From NCBI GenBank assembly GCA_944739405.2, contig OX123182.2:57477183-57541182 (forward strand): DNA of 64,000 bases, written 5' to 3'. Made by a program: the position numbers and the translations under genes. Below, one piece after another: positions 9,978 to 21,317 of the stretch. This DNA is from Euclidia mi. Lineage: Eukaryota; Arthropoda; Insecta; Lepidoptera; Erebidae. Position 1 is the first letter of the stretch, and every line of letters begins with the position of its first letter. The notes under the pieces are model-generated. The model searched no databases and had not been told where the DNA came from. It worked only from the letters and a program-made list of their open reading frames with translations.

Positions 9978-10130
9978 CCACCGGTAGCTTGTTCCCTGTG
10001 CCCGATGCCGGTGGGTCTCCGTGGTCCCATTTTATATAATTAAATAATTTATTTTTTATTGTAATATTTATTAAGTTTATAAAATGTGACATTGAGAAAA
10101 ATGTTTAATAAACGAAATAATAATAATAAT

Positions 10131-10265
10131 CATCTTTATCGTACAAATGCCAAAGAAACTACAATAATTAATCTTAACAAAAAGAAAAATAACAGATAGT
10201 ACAATAGGCGGCCTTATCACTATCAAGCAATCTCTTACAGTATATAGTAGAAAAAAACCGGCCAC
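10131..10265 (-). mobile_element. LINE 3' terminal fragment (minus strand)
   Basis: On the minus strand the sequence reads 'gataaggccgcctattgta' and ends 'aataaagatgattatta', the stereotyped end of many lepidopteran LINEs. No coding sequence remains. Its ATT-rich tail probably supplied the TAA target used by the R4 element. Confidence 0.55.
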
Positions 10266-10319
10266 AGACCTTCGAAACTATTCTTTCTTTCCGAGGCTGT
10301 CGTACTTTACATGTTTCCT

Positions 10320-10720
10320 AATTCACGATGTAATAAATAGCCATTGGCTTGCAAGTTGAGGCGTGCGGTCGACCCAAACTCAGTCAGATTGTTCCCGACG
10401 TTTTTGTACTGTTATTTAATGTTACTGAGAAGGAAATTTTGTTTGATATTGTAAGACGCTAAAAGGATATTAAGTTTCAGTATAAAATTTTTTCTATCTA
10501 TACCGATACGTATCTGGTATTTGCAGTAAAATGAAAGCAAAACTGGATCAAGTTATGAGAGTTAATCTTCTGAACATTCTGTAGTTGCGAGCAGCGAATA
10601 ATAGTTCATAGTGGACATCTCTCAGTGTAACGAAGATAAAGCACCTCAGTACACGAGTTCCGGGACAATTTAAACTATACTGCGTTGTTGATCATGACGT
10701 TAACATTAAAAGTAAGTTCA
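10320..10720 (+). repeat. Diverged repeat, copy 1
   Basis: This non-coding stretch aligns in order with 35410-36080. Shared blocks include 'tcagattgttc', 'gatgttact' (diverged here), 'ctcagtgtaacgaaga' and 'aaagcacctcagtaca'. The 25-kb-distant copy carries a SINE fragment that this copy lacks. It may be an old transposon family or an ancient duplication. Confidence 0.6.
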
Positions 10721-11324
10721 AAGTTTTTAATAAGATTATTGTCGTCGAAATGTTATTGTTTTAAAGTGTAAGATTTGATGGGTTATTTTGAAAGTTTCTT
10801 GCCAGGGTATTATGTACAGCTTTTGCTGGAATTTGATATAAAAAATATTAATAGTCTTTTATTTGGTTTGATATGTTTCTTATGTTGATTATAAATTAAT
10901 AATGAAACCGGAATATTTCCAACATGATTCGAATGCCGCGACTCAGAAGGTAATACTCTTCATATTTAACAGTCTTAATATAGTGTTAAACGACGCCTCT
11001 CCCGTGATCTTGCATCAAGTAACTTTACAAACATTTAACCAGCGGAAATAATGTACTTAATTTAAATTGTCTTTCGGGATATATACCACGTACCTTTGTT
11101 TGGAGTAATCGATATTTCGGCACTGTTGCAAGCGCCATGTTCACGGATGTACTGATGGTATTGCGGGTGGATGAATGTTACGAGCAAGTATAACGTTCTA
11201 CCCGCTTTCTCACAGGTTTTTTGCGTTCAACACCACTAACACTGTTATCACTATCGCACTGTACCCGATCACGACATACTACACTCACTACGTCAGCTCG
11301 TGGATTGATTTTGTTCTTTTTACG

Positions 11325-11365
11325 GGTTTTACATAGACGTACCACTGGTACGTCTATGTAAAACC
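11325..11365. repeat. 20-bp perfect palindrome
   Basis: Arms 11325-11344 and 11346-11365 are exact complements with one spacer base. The two 'caccttaaaatgttgta' copies follow immediately. Confidence 0.95.
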
Positions 11366-11937
11366 ACCTTAAAATGTTGTATTTTGGTGCTTGTTGTGAC
11401 ACCTTAAAATGTTGTACATTTAGTTTTTATCTTATTTATTTTGTTTTTTTATAATTTATTACAATATAATAATTACTGGTTGTCCTAAATACATAAATAA
11501 ACATTTTCCGTGGACATTTGGCACGATTTTGAAGAATGCAGTTAATTTCGTTAGTTTGGCTGTTAGACGATTTATGGTTCTTTCAATCTGAAGGCCAATT
11601 TTCGTATTTTATATGACATTGAAATTATATTTTGAACGAAATGAGATAATATTTTAAATTCAATAAGAATCGGTAGGTATTCTGCTAACCGGTTGATATA
11701 CGGTTCGTCGTTGACACCATAGAATAAAGAAATATTATATTATCTATGGTTGACACATTTTGACACTTGTTTCAATTTATAAACTAGTTACGATATCATT
11801 CAAATATCAGTTAATTTAGGTAAATACCCTTCGTGACGTAATTATGACACTGACATTATATCTAAAAGTGTATTTTGAACAGGCTACACAATTAATAGTT
11901 TTGCAATTGCCTAGGAACATACACTAACGGCCATTTT

Positions 11938-12067
11938 CAATATTCGAACTATAGATAGATCTGTAGATTTTAGATTCGTGTTTGACATATATTTTGTATG
12001 GAGCTTATGTCAAAAACTGTCAAAAACTAATCTAAAACCTACAGATCTATCTATATTTCGAATAGTG
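11938..12067. mobile_element. Short MITE-like foldback
   Basis: Ends of about 36 bp are inverted: 'tattcgaactatagatagat' at the left and its diverged complement 'ctatctatatttcgaata' at the right. The core includes 'tttgtatggagcttatgtca', and a similar core without the ends occurs near 33740. There is no coding capacity. Confidence 0.6.
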
Positions 12068-12836
12068 AATTCCGTAGTAAATGTCGCCATCTGTACAGCG
12101 AATCAGAAGTTACGTAACTGCTCATTGTACAAAGCCAGAAAAAAACAGTGTCAGTAAATATCCACTTGGCACTGTCTGGGTCACATTGTATGAAGTACTT
12201 TGAACTCAGAGATTACTAAAAAAATACAATACGGCCACTGGTATTTACTTTCTAACGTTTGAAAATTTTCAATCTCCACTTAAGCTTTTGGTGCCGACAA
12301 TCCTTTGTACATTACTTGCTTTATGCTAGCACTAATATTTATATAAGTATATTTTATTAATGCAGTTTTCTTTTAAGTTAAAGAATTACATAGTTAAAGA
12401 TAGAGATATACAGCAAGTATTAATGCAGTAGAATACATGATTGTACTGCAATTTTAATCAGCTGGCGTAGTTATTACGCTCAACTAGCCAACACCCGGTA
12501 GTTGTGTGTTTATTTCCTGATATTAAATTACTTATTCTTCTTCGTTAGTTGTTCTTAGACTAAATAACAAAGTTTGTGTTGTGTTAAATAAGCTGAGTTT
12601 GATAAATCTACCATTTAAGTGTATGTGAAAACAGAGAATACTTCAATAACTTAATCATGTATGTGAATTCACGCTCGCATAAAAACCTCTGGAGGTTAAA
12701 GCACGTGTCATAGATTTAAGAAAAAAGTACTGTAATACTTTGATAATGGAAGTAAAGAGAAATATATATTATGGATTTCATTTGTGTTTAGAAATCCCTC
12801 TAAATCCCAATTCATGTTGAATCGTGTAATGTAATG

Positions 12837-13067
12837 AGTTTTAATTAAACTCTTTTATTGTAATCTGAGCAGTCCATGCAGGTTGTTTATTTTTATGTGA
12901 CGTACTTATTATTTTTATATTTGGATCTGTCACGTCTGTTTAGTAGTATTTAAAATGTCAACTAACAAAATGAAATATAAATTTTGTGTACATGAAAATA
13001 ACCAGTTTTATTATACTAACTACTCTTATCTAAAACTGTGGGCCCCTGTAAAGGCTGTGCTCCAACA
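12837..13067 (+). repeat. Copia 5' LTR
   Basis: A 231-bp direct repeat of 15865-16095. It ends ccaaca next to the primer-binding site. Its first base is A where the other LTR has T. Confidence 0.9.
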
Positions 13068-13083
13068 GGTTATGGGCTCAGAG
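13068..13083 (+). promoter_or_regulatory. Copia primer-binding site
   Basis: ggttatgggctcagag directly abuts the 5' LTR. Copia elements are known to prime from an internal part of initiator tRNA-Met with a site of this form (ggttatgggcccag). Confidence 0.75.
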
Positions 13084-13111
13084 CATGCCCACAGAATAAG
13101 AGAAGAGAATT

Positions 13112-15872
13112 GTGAGTACTGTATTTTTCGAAATGAGTAGTGGAGATTCTAGTTCCACGTCCGCACAAGGCGTCTCATTGACCAGTATTAGTGCTTTAAC
13201 ATGCAAAGAGGGCTATTCGCAATTGAAGTTCAAGATGCGTATGTATCTCTTACATGAGGACCTTTGGTACCCAGTAGTTGGGTATCCAGACGGCGATACA
13301 ACCTCGGAAGCTGTTAAAAAGGTCAAGGATCTGAAAGCGTTGACAAAAATTGGTCTTACTTTGGAAGACGGCGCCATTACTCAAGTTCGTAGTTGTGGCA
13401 CAGCAAGGGAGGCTTGGGATGCACTAGCGAAAGCTTATGAAGATGCCGGTATGGGCCGTAGATTGTCTTTGGAGAGAAAACTATATAGCTATCAGTTCCT
13501 ACGATTGAAGCTTACTTTAATGCAGTTTTGAATACCGCCCAAGATCTTGCAGATATAGGCAGACAAATTGATGACCTGTTGATTGGTGCAATATTGCTTG
13601 GTGGGCTATCACCAGAATTTGATCCACTTGTTATGGCGCTCGAGAATTCTAATTTTGCTGTTACGTCGGAACTTGTTAAATCAAAGTTACTTCATGAGAG
13701 TGAAAAGCGTGCTTCTAAGGAGTCTGCTCTCGTGACAAGGCGACGATACGCGAGAATAGTAGATATGAAGGAGCACGGAGGATCGTTTGCCATCACTGTA
13801 AGGAGCCGGGACATAAACGTCCAGATTGTCCACAGAGAGTAAAGATTAAGAAGGAGAAAGAGACAGAAAACAAAGATAATTATGACTCTCTTTTCTGTCT
13901 TCGGTGTGGGAGCCCCGTTTAATTCTGATGATTGGTATATTGACTCAGGTGCTTCAACACACCTGCAAGAAGAATTGGCTCACTCATTTTCGCCAATTGC
14001 CCGGAGAGACAATCACACTAACAGACAACAAACGGCTTTCATCAGCTGGCGTTGGAGATGTGATTTTACCGAAGGATACTAACTATAATCCTAAGTTAAA
14101 TGGTATAAAAGATGTTTTGTATGTACCAGACCTTAGTACCAATTTGATTTCTGTTAGAAGGGCTGTTGAAAGGAAATAACAGTAGTTTTTGATACAAGAG
14201 GCTGTTCGTTTTATAACCACAACACAGTTAAAGTTATGTGCAAAGCTATAGGTCATACAACTTTTACAGGCAGCTTATACAGGTTTGATAATGGTCCTGT
14301 ATTTGAGCGGGCTCTGATTGCTGAGAATATGTCTACTTCTGAGCTGTGGCATCGCCGACTTGGGCATTTGTGCCGAATCGCCTTGGAGCATCTTCGCAAA
14401 GGTAAGGCAACTGGTATTAACTACTCTAAATTAGATACATCCCCCTGTATTGTTTGTGTAAAAGGTAAAGAAAGCAGGAAACCTTTTAAGCCTATTAAGT
14501 TTGACAGAGGTACTAGTATTCTGGTGCTCATTCATAACGACCTATGCGGTCCGTTTGATGTAACTTCTCTTGAAGGTAATAAATACTTGCTCGTTTTTAT
14601 AGATGACTTTACTAGAATGGTTTTTGTTTACTTTGTTAAGTCAAAAACGGAAGTCAGAAATAAGTTTAAGGAATTTCAAGCTCAAGTAGAGAGGGAGTCT
14701 GGTAGTAAAATTAAATTTGTTAGGAGTGACAATGGAACTGAGTGTGTGAACCATGATTTTTCTAATTACCTTTCCTTACAGGGTATACAGCATCAGACTA
14801 CTGTACCTTATGCCCCTCTTATAATGGTGTTGCGGAGAGAACAATACGGTCTCTCGTTGAAAAGGCTCGGTGTATGATTCAGCAGTCTAATCTCCCGAAG
14901 ACCTTTTGGGAAGAAGCCATTCGTACTGCTGCGTACATTAAGAATATGTGTCCTCATAGATCTTTGAAAAATTCTACCCCTCACGATCAATGGTTTAAGG
15001 TTAAACCTGATCTCTCGCATTTACGAGTTTTTGGCTGTCGCGCTTACGTTCATGTTCCTGATTGCGAGCGTAAGAAGTTGGATGCTAAAGCCAAGCAGTA
15101 CATTTTTACTGGTTATTGTATGGATTATAAAGCGTATAGATTTAGGGATCCTACTTGTATTAGAAAAGTAGTTAAGGGCAGGGATATTGTATTTTTAGAA
15201 AACAGATTTTCCAATGATGATGTCTCGGAAGTGTTGAATTATCACAACATTGTTCTCACATCTGATAACATATTGGTGGATCGCCCAGTTCCGTCCACGG
15301 AGGAGGGGGTGGAGTTTTGTGATGCGTCTTCCGATCCCGTACCTGATCCTGATCCCGTTCTTCCTGTATCGCCTCGATTCCCGCTGTCAGCTGATCATCA
15401 AACAACAGTGACTGACTTTGTTAGAGCTCTAGAACCGGAACCGTCAAGTTCACGTGGTGATGTTGAACCCGAAGCTAGGTACAATTTGAGGGAACGTAAA
15501 CAGGTTAAATATCTTTTTAATGCTTTTGCCGATGACCAATTGAGTGAAGAACCTTCTTCCTATATCGATGTGCTCAGTAGGCCGGATAAAGTGAATTGGA
15601 TTGATGCAATGAAGCAAGAATATGAGTCGTTAATGAATAATGAAACCTGGACACTTGTAGAAAACGTTGGGCAGAAAGTTATACCTTGTAAATGGGTGTT
15701 TAAACTTAAGCATGACTCTGATGGCAAAATTAGTAAGTATAAAGCACGTTTGGTCGCTAAGGGTTTTCGACAAAGCTATGGCGTTGATTATGAAGAAACC
15801 TTTTGTCCAGTTGTTAGACATTCTTCTCTAAGAATTTTTATGGCTTTGGCTGCTAAGGAGAGGATGTTGTAA
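13112..15872 (+). pseudogene. Copia gag-pol, frameshifted and truncated
   Basis: Gag lies in frames 13112-13531 and 13528-13842, offset by a frameshift near 13515. The zinc knuckle near 13770-13835 is frameshifted. Protease shows DDWYIDSGASTHL (13930), followed by a shift near 14010. Integrase 14236-14877 has LWHRRLGH, CIVCVKGK, the D of IHNDLCGPF and the D of VRSDNGTE, with a further shift near 14820 before the glutamate region. The frame 14874-15872 continues from the end of integrase into RT, with WIDAMKQEYESL, CKWVFKLK, YKARLVAKGF and FCPVVRHSSLR. It ends KERML, stop, exactly at the LTR. The YVDD box and RNase H are absent. Confidence 0.9.
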
Positions 15873-16095
15873 TTAAAATCTTTTATTGTAATCTGAGCAG
15901 CCCATGCAGGTTGTTTATTTTTATGTGACGTACTTATTATTTTTATATTTGGGTCTGTCACGTCTGTTTAGTAGTATTTAAAATGTCAACTAACAAAATG
16001 AAATAGAAATTTTGTGTACATGAAAATAACCAATTTTATTATACTAACTACTCTTACCTAAAGCTGTGGGCCCCTGTAAGGGCTGTGCTCCAACA
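15865..16095 (+). repeat. Copia 3' LTR
   Basis: Starts tgttgt directly after aaggagagga and ends ccaaca, followed by the target duplication. Confidence 0.9.
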
Positions 16096-16100
16096 TAATG

Positions 16101-16690
16101 CATTATCAATTAACGCAGAAACGGGCATGTCTTCAAGTCGCCTTAATAGCCCATAGTTGTTTTCAGGGGTACTTTGGCAAAAAGTAGATTATTGCCGAGG
16201 TGTTAAGACAAGGCATACCACTTACCAGTCGGAATATAGAAGGTGATACAACATTAAGTGCTTATAATTCCCTAAATTTAATTACATCTGGTTGTCTTAA
16301 AATTGTATGGAACACGAGATTCCAAGCAGGTACTATAACTTCCCGGAAAACATAATATACACATAAATACTTGTACAACTAACTTACAAAACTTTATTGC
16401 CCAAGTTTTCCGCTGTGAACAAAACCGATAACAGAGTACGCCAAATTTCGTATGCACCAAACGTAAAATTTTGGTAATTTGAAACTAAAGTTTGTGTAGT
16501 AAGTATACTCAGAATTTTTACTTATGTAGAATATGTCCCCCCTATTAGGTAAGAGTATGAAATACTTGGAATAGAGAATAGTACCTAACTAGTAAAATAG
16601 TAGGATTGTAACGCATCGAGACATATTACAAGGAAATATATACAATTTGACCGTTTAGACACTTAAAAATGATTGATTGCTTTGTGTCTG
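16101..16690. other. Anonymous intergenic DNA
   Basis: No gene, repeat or regulatory signal is recognised between the Copia target duplication and the LINE tail. Confidence 0.6.
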
Positions 16691-17106
16691 AACGCAGATT
16701 GATAATATTTATTTTATTTTATTTTTATCTTGTTGGAGGATGGCTTACAGACTAATTACAAACTTAAGTATTACAATATCAAATAATGATTTTGCTAATA
16801 ACAAGCCTCCGCAAATAAATATAATTTCACAAAAAAAACTATATATAAGTAGTAAGATAACTTGCAACGAAAACGCCTTAAACATATATATTAGGATTGC
16901 GATATATTTTATAACAAGCAAAAAAAAAAGCAACTGATAAATAAATAGATAGGTACATAAGCATAGGGTAAGCGTAACGCAATATGCGTAATAATGCAAT
17001 CAATAAGTATTACATACAAAATAGAAAATACACAAGAGTCACATAAAAAAAACATAAAAGCAAACAAAGTAAATACAAAAAAACGATCAAGCTTGGATAC
17101 CGCTAA

Positions 17107-18546
17107 TCACTTATAATCACATACATTATTATTAAAGAAATTGTTATTTAATCTTTTTCTGACTGTGGTCGCACTGGTGCAAAAAAGGTTTATGTTTAAG
17201 TGAAGGGGAAGTTTGTTAAAGCTTCTCGCGCTTCTCAATGAAAACGTATTCTGCCAATAATTAGTCATTGCAAAAGGCACTAACAGCAATGGTCGCTGCC
17301 GCATACCGGTTTGATTAGTGCGTAGCGACATTTTAGCAACCAGATCAGGACTGTCAATCGATCCATTTGCAATATTTACAAGCGTACATATATCGCTTAC
17401 TTCGCGTCTGTATTCTAGTGGTAGAAAGTGGTATCTCTTGCAGCGGTGATTGTAATCTACGGATTGTTGTTGTGTCCTATAGTCAAGATACCTCAGAAAC
17501 TTTTTCTGGACACCCTCAATGCGGTACTTATAAATTTCATACTGTGGGTTCCATACTTGCGACGCATATTCAAGGTGACTTCTGACGTAGGAACAGTATA
17601 AAATCTTTATAGGCTTCAGGGAACGGAAATCAACCTTACTTCTTATTATAAAGCCTGATGCTTTTTTTACAATATTATCAACGTGTTCGTTATATAGGAG
17701 CTTACTCTCCTGAGTTATGCCTAGATCGTTTAAACTTTTGTAATCTTATGATTGTGTACTGTATATATCGAATTAATTGGTAATTTTTGACGGGTGAAAG
17801 TGATATGAAAGCATTTAGATACGTTTAATTGTAGTTTGTTACGGCGACAGTAAACTTCAAATCTATCCAGATCGCATTGTAGTTGCTCAGTGTCAGTGAT
17901 ACTGCGAACGGTTTTATGTACCTTCATATCATCAGCAAACAGTAAAATATAAGAATTTTGAAAACAGGATTTAATATCAACAATAAATAAGGTAAATAAT
18001 AAAGGTCCTAAAATTGATCCCTGCGGGATTCCCGAAGGAACATTATACTATTGTGAGGAGTATCCCTGAAGCACTACAGCCTGTGTTTGATTTTCTACGT
18101 ATGAAGCGAACCAGCGATAAACGTCACTATGGATACCAGCTGCTTGTAACTTCATTAAAAGTATTCGGTGGTTTATACTGTCAAAAGATTTGTGATAATC
18201 AGTAAACACTACATCTACTTGTGCATGCTGATCCATGGCTCCCGTTATGTAATCGTGGGACAATATCAAGTTAGTAGTGGTTGAACGGTTTCTCAAGAAG
18301 CCATATTGTTCATCACCAAAGCTGCTCTTAACTACAGAATACACTTCGGCGTGTACTAATCGTTCCAAAATTTTAGAGAAAAGACATATTTTAGATATTG
18401 GACGGTAATTTGCAACATCTGACTTGTCACCCTTTTTAAAAATTGGGGAAACATATGCTGCCTTCCATATTTTTGGGACGGTACCTTCAGATAGCGATCT
18501 CTTAAATAAGATGCAAATAGGGCCACTATGCTTTCAGCGACATTTA
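17107..18546 (-). pseudogene. LINE ORF2, RT core and C-terminus
   Basis: Frames 18048-18368 (DEQYGFLRNRSTTTNL, FTDYHKSFDSINH), 17730-17927 with LLFADDMKV just upstream (about 17935), and 17107-17331 (SLRSARSFNKLPL) follow in order. Stops and shifts separate them. The FADD catalytic box is still present. Confidence 0.8.
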
Positions 18547-19473
18547 CTATAATACTGGTGGAATCTTATCGGGGCCACCCGATTTGGAGACATCTAAGGT
18601 TTTTAGCAATTTAAGTATACGATCTCTGCATATTTCTATAGTGCTTATGGAATGGGTAGACAAGAAATCAGACTCATTTGATGATGATTCTAATGGATCT
18701 TCTATACCTGGATTTTGAAAAGTAGAATGGAAGTAGGTAGCAAACAAATTGCTAATCCCTTCGCCTGAGTCAGCCGAGTCATTCTGATATCGCATTACAT
18801 TTGGCAAAGCATTATTACTCTTTTTACTTTTAACAAACGACCAGAAAGATTTTGGGTTTTCAATTATCATAGATTCTATTCTGCCCATGTAAATAGCAAA
18901 GCAAGATTTTTCAAGTTCGATGGCCCTTCTGCGTAGTAATGAAAATGTATGATAGTCATTAATATTACCGTATGTTTTAAATTTTTTATGAAATTTATTT
19001 TTTTCTTTTATTATTTTAATTAATGCTGAGTTGTACCATAAAGGATACAATGATTGCTTAACTGATTTTAATGGAACGTATTTATCTCTGACTTCATAAA
19101 GTTTACTATAAAATTGGGTTACAGCGTCCTCCAAGGATACCTCATGCAGTAACTGGGTCCAATCAACGTTACCAAGTTCTGAATTAATAGCAGGGTAATC
19201 GGCCCGGGAAAATAGGTACTTAGCAGTTATGTTATCAGCTAATCTATTTATTTCTTCGAAAGAAGTAATAACCTGTATGGGTTTATGATGAATATCTATT
19301 GGCACCGCAAGAGGTCCAGTACATTCACTAACAGTGACGGATGCATTACAAAACACAAGGTCAAGTAGTCTATCATTTACATTGCGCACCCAATGGTACT
19401 GTGATGTAGTAATATGCATGGTATCAAAGAAATCAGTGAGGTACTTACATGTTGTTTGTTGGAAGTAATTCAC
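18547..19473 (-). pseudogene. LINE ORF2, end of endonuclease to start of RT
   Basis: A frame of 308 codons with the VNDRLLDLVFCN motif of the endonuclease, a long linker (YPLWYNSALIKIIKEKNKFH, NPKSFWSFVKSKK) and the first RT motif LDVSKSGGPDKIPP. It ends at a lesion near 18547. The RT continues in other frames. Confidence 0.85.
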
Positions 19474-19996
19474 ACCTATCTACGCGTTCACACCACTCAA
19501 CATTGTTTCCAAAGTTAAAATCGCCAATAACGAGAATTTTATCAAGTGGATGAGTCAAGATTAAGTGGTTAAGTCTAAAAAAACTTTGAAGCTGAGTAAC
19601 GTACGAATTCCCTATGTTTTCACTACATAAATATAGGGCGCAAATATGTAAATAATACGTTACAGCCGGCCGAGATCTTCTCAAGACTATGGACACCCAT
19701 AAATCTTGGGCCGAACTACACCAATCGTTCTTTTGCACTACACTTAATTCGTTCTTTACCGCTATCAGAACGCCACCGCCTCGTTTCTGTCCCGTACGAT
19801 AATAGTCACGATCTTTTCTAAGCACAAGATATCGACTGTCAAACAATTCACTGCTAAAGAAACCACTATCCAACCACGTTTCAGTCACTATAATAACATA
19901 TGAATTTAGACAAATGTTGCGAAATATATTAGTAATTTTTGTACGCAAACCACGAACATTCTGATAATATATGTTTAAAGTGTTCGAACTTGTCAT
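19445..19996 (-). pseudogene. LINE ORF2, apurinic-like endonuclease
   Basis: The frame of 183 codons begins MTSSNTLNIYYQNVRGLRTK, the typical start of an EEP endonuclease. It contains TETWLDSG, KRGGGVLIAVK and VIGDFNFG. It stops early and the next frame (18547-19473) overlaps it, indicating a frameshift near 19460. Confidence 0.85.
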
Positions 19997-20535
19997 TTTT
20001 GATGATTTGCGATAACTTTATAGCTTAAAAAAGTAACAATCTTATTTAAAACATAAATCATTATAATTAATAAGTAATGTAAGCGCGGTAAACGTAGCTT
20101 GCAATAATTAATAATTATGTGGGTATAGCGAAATAATCGACAAAGACAGTGCATAACTAGAATTAAGTTCGAATCTGTCATATATAATGACTTGTGATTC
20201 TTGTTTATAGAGTTGAACAATGTAGGCAAAATATGCTTAATGATAGGCAGCGGAATAATACGTTGAAATATCAACCCTGTCTTATAAAAAACAAGGTTGG
20301 TATCACAATACGATAGAAAGTAATTATGTGGAGACTTACTCGAATGCACAGCTGATCTACTAAACAGGTAATAGGTAGAAAACGCGTGTAGCACACTGCG
20401 ATATGCGGTCCCCAAACTTCGATGATTTTGTATACAAAGACGAAACGCTCATTAACACACTGTATGATAACACATGTACAACTTTAGGAATCGCATTGTT
20501 ACAATAAAAAATCATACTGTTTATTTTATTATGGC
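19997..20535. other. AT-rich DNA upstream of the LINE
   Basis: A 140-codon minus-strand frame (19993-20415) has no recognisable domain and AT-rich composition. I treat it as non-coding or as a remnant of the LINE 5' region. Confidence 0.4.
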
Positions 20536-20659
20536 TTAAATATTTTTTTATATTTTTTATTTATAGTCTCACGCCTGTATCCCCGAATTACAGATAATAA
20601 TCTGTAATTCGGGGATACAGGCGTGAGACTATAAATAAAAAACATAAAAAAATATTTAA
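20536..20659. repeat. 60-bp hairpin at the SINE tail
   Basis: Arms 20536-20595 and 20600-20659 are reverse complements with one mismatch and a 4-nt loop. Each arm contains the SINE/RTE tail 'ggggatacaggcgtgag' and an A-rich run. Confidence 0.95.
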
Positions 20660-20889
20660 GAGATGTAAATATTACACCCTCATTTCGCCATGAATTTTTA
20701 GGTCCCACGTAATAGGGGGCGAGCCTATTGTCGTTACCCGTCACATCACCAGACTCTGGGCTGCTACTGAGGAATACTTGGCTTCCGAATGGAAAAACCC
20801 AGTAACACTTTTGCCCGACCCAGGAATCGAACTCGGGAGCTCCGATCAGCAGTCGCATACGCTATCCACTGGACCACGGAGGCAGAGGC
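20600..20889 (-). mobile_element. tRNA-derived SINE with inverted tail
   Basis: On the minus strand the head starts 'gcctccgtggtccagtgg' (A box tggtccagtgg) with B box agttcgattcc about 35 bases on. The body includes 'attacgtgggacctaaaa' as in the copy at 47015. The tail is inverted relative to the intact copy: the 'cctacccc...ggggata' part is replaced by a hairpin. Confidence 0.8.
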
Positions 20890-21317
20890 TAAAATTATAA
20901 TCATATAAATTTTAATTAGCTTACGATCTGGAAATAATAAAAAAGTTCCCAAGACTCAATGAGTCCTTTTCTTATTCATTGTACTAATATTCTTCTCATA
21001 TTGTCTTCACGAGTTTAACCATTTTGAAAGGCTCTCAAGTCAAGTCCTCAAAATGTTTTCTTAGTCATAATATAATGGATTCGGATGGACGGAGGACTTA
21101 ATAGTCTGGATGGCTCGAAACCTTGTCATCACTTAGTACCGAATAGTATGTTGATTTGAGTGCTCTGTAATATATGTATGTCAAGTGCAATCTGCTGGCA
21201 AGATTGAGTGTTAGGCATTCACTTTAATGACTATTATTATATCGTAATAAACTTAAACGTTACATTAAAATTACTAAATTAATAAAAAAATATCATAAAT
21301 CTATAAGGAAATGTAAT
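20890..21317. other. Spacer before LINE ORF1
   Basis: No gene is seen. The last part probably belongs to the 5' region of the plus-strand LINE. No clear 5' boundary is visible. Confidence 0.4.

Larger units (their letters stand above)
6907..10130 (+). mobile_element. R4/Dong-type LINE, 5'-truncated and interrupted
   Basis: The copy starts abruptly in RT motif 1 (RPITCLPTVYKAF) right after a (taa)n run at 6907-6925 and ends in (aataat)n at about 10117-10130. Dong of Bombyx is known to insert into TAA repeats, so both boundaries fit that clade. The RT segment (6930-about 8000) and the C-terminal restriction-like endonuclease segment (about 9128-9977) are separated by a nested insertion of about 1.1 kb. 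The frame is broken in several places. Confidence 0.82.
10721..12831. other. Anonymous intergenic DNA
   Basis: No gene of any length is supported. The stretch contains a 20-bp perfect palindrome (11325-11365), a short direct repeat of caccttaaaatgttgta (about 11366 and 11400) and a MITE-like foldback at about 11938-12067. The rest is AT-rich sequence without recognisable features. Confidence 0.6.
12837..16095 (+). mobile_element. Ty1/copia retrotransposon, 3'-deleted pol
   Basis: LTRs of 231 bp each (12837-13067 and 15865-16095) differ at about ten positions by eye. A perfect 5-bp target duplication, taatg, flanks the element (12832-12836 and 16096-16100). A primer-binding site of the copia type (ggttatgggctcaga) follows the left LTR. 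The interior encodes gag, protease, integrase and the first part of RT. It then stops at a purine tract directly against the right LTR, so the RT catalytic box and RNase H are missing. Confidence 0.93.
16700..19996 (-). mobile_element. Non-LTR LINE, minus strand
   Basis: A LINE ORF2 with endonuclease, RT and C-terminal segment runs from 19996 down to the stop near 17107, followed by a 3' UTR. It ends in 'aaaataaaataaaataaat' (minus strand, about 16700-16722), a simple-repeat tail. Several frameshifts and stops occur in the RT part. No convincing ORF1 is seen above 19996, so the copy is probably 5'-truncated or its ORF1 is decayed. A Jockey/CR1-like relationship is inferred from layout only. 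Confidence 0.82.

Noticed and set aside
20815..20889. Possible tRNA gene on the minus strand
   Set aside because: It is the head of a SINE with several relatives in the window and a SINE body attached.
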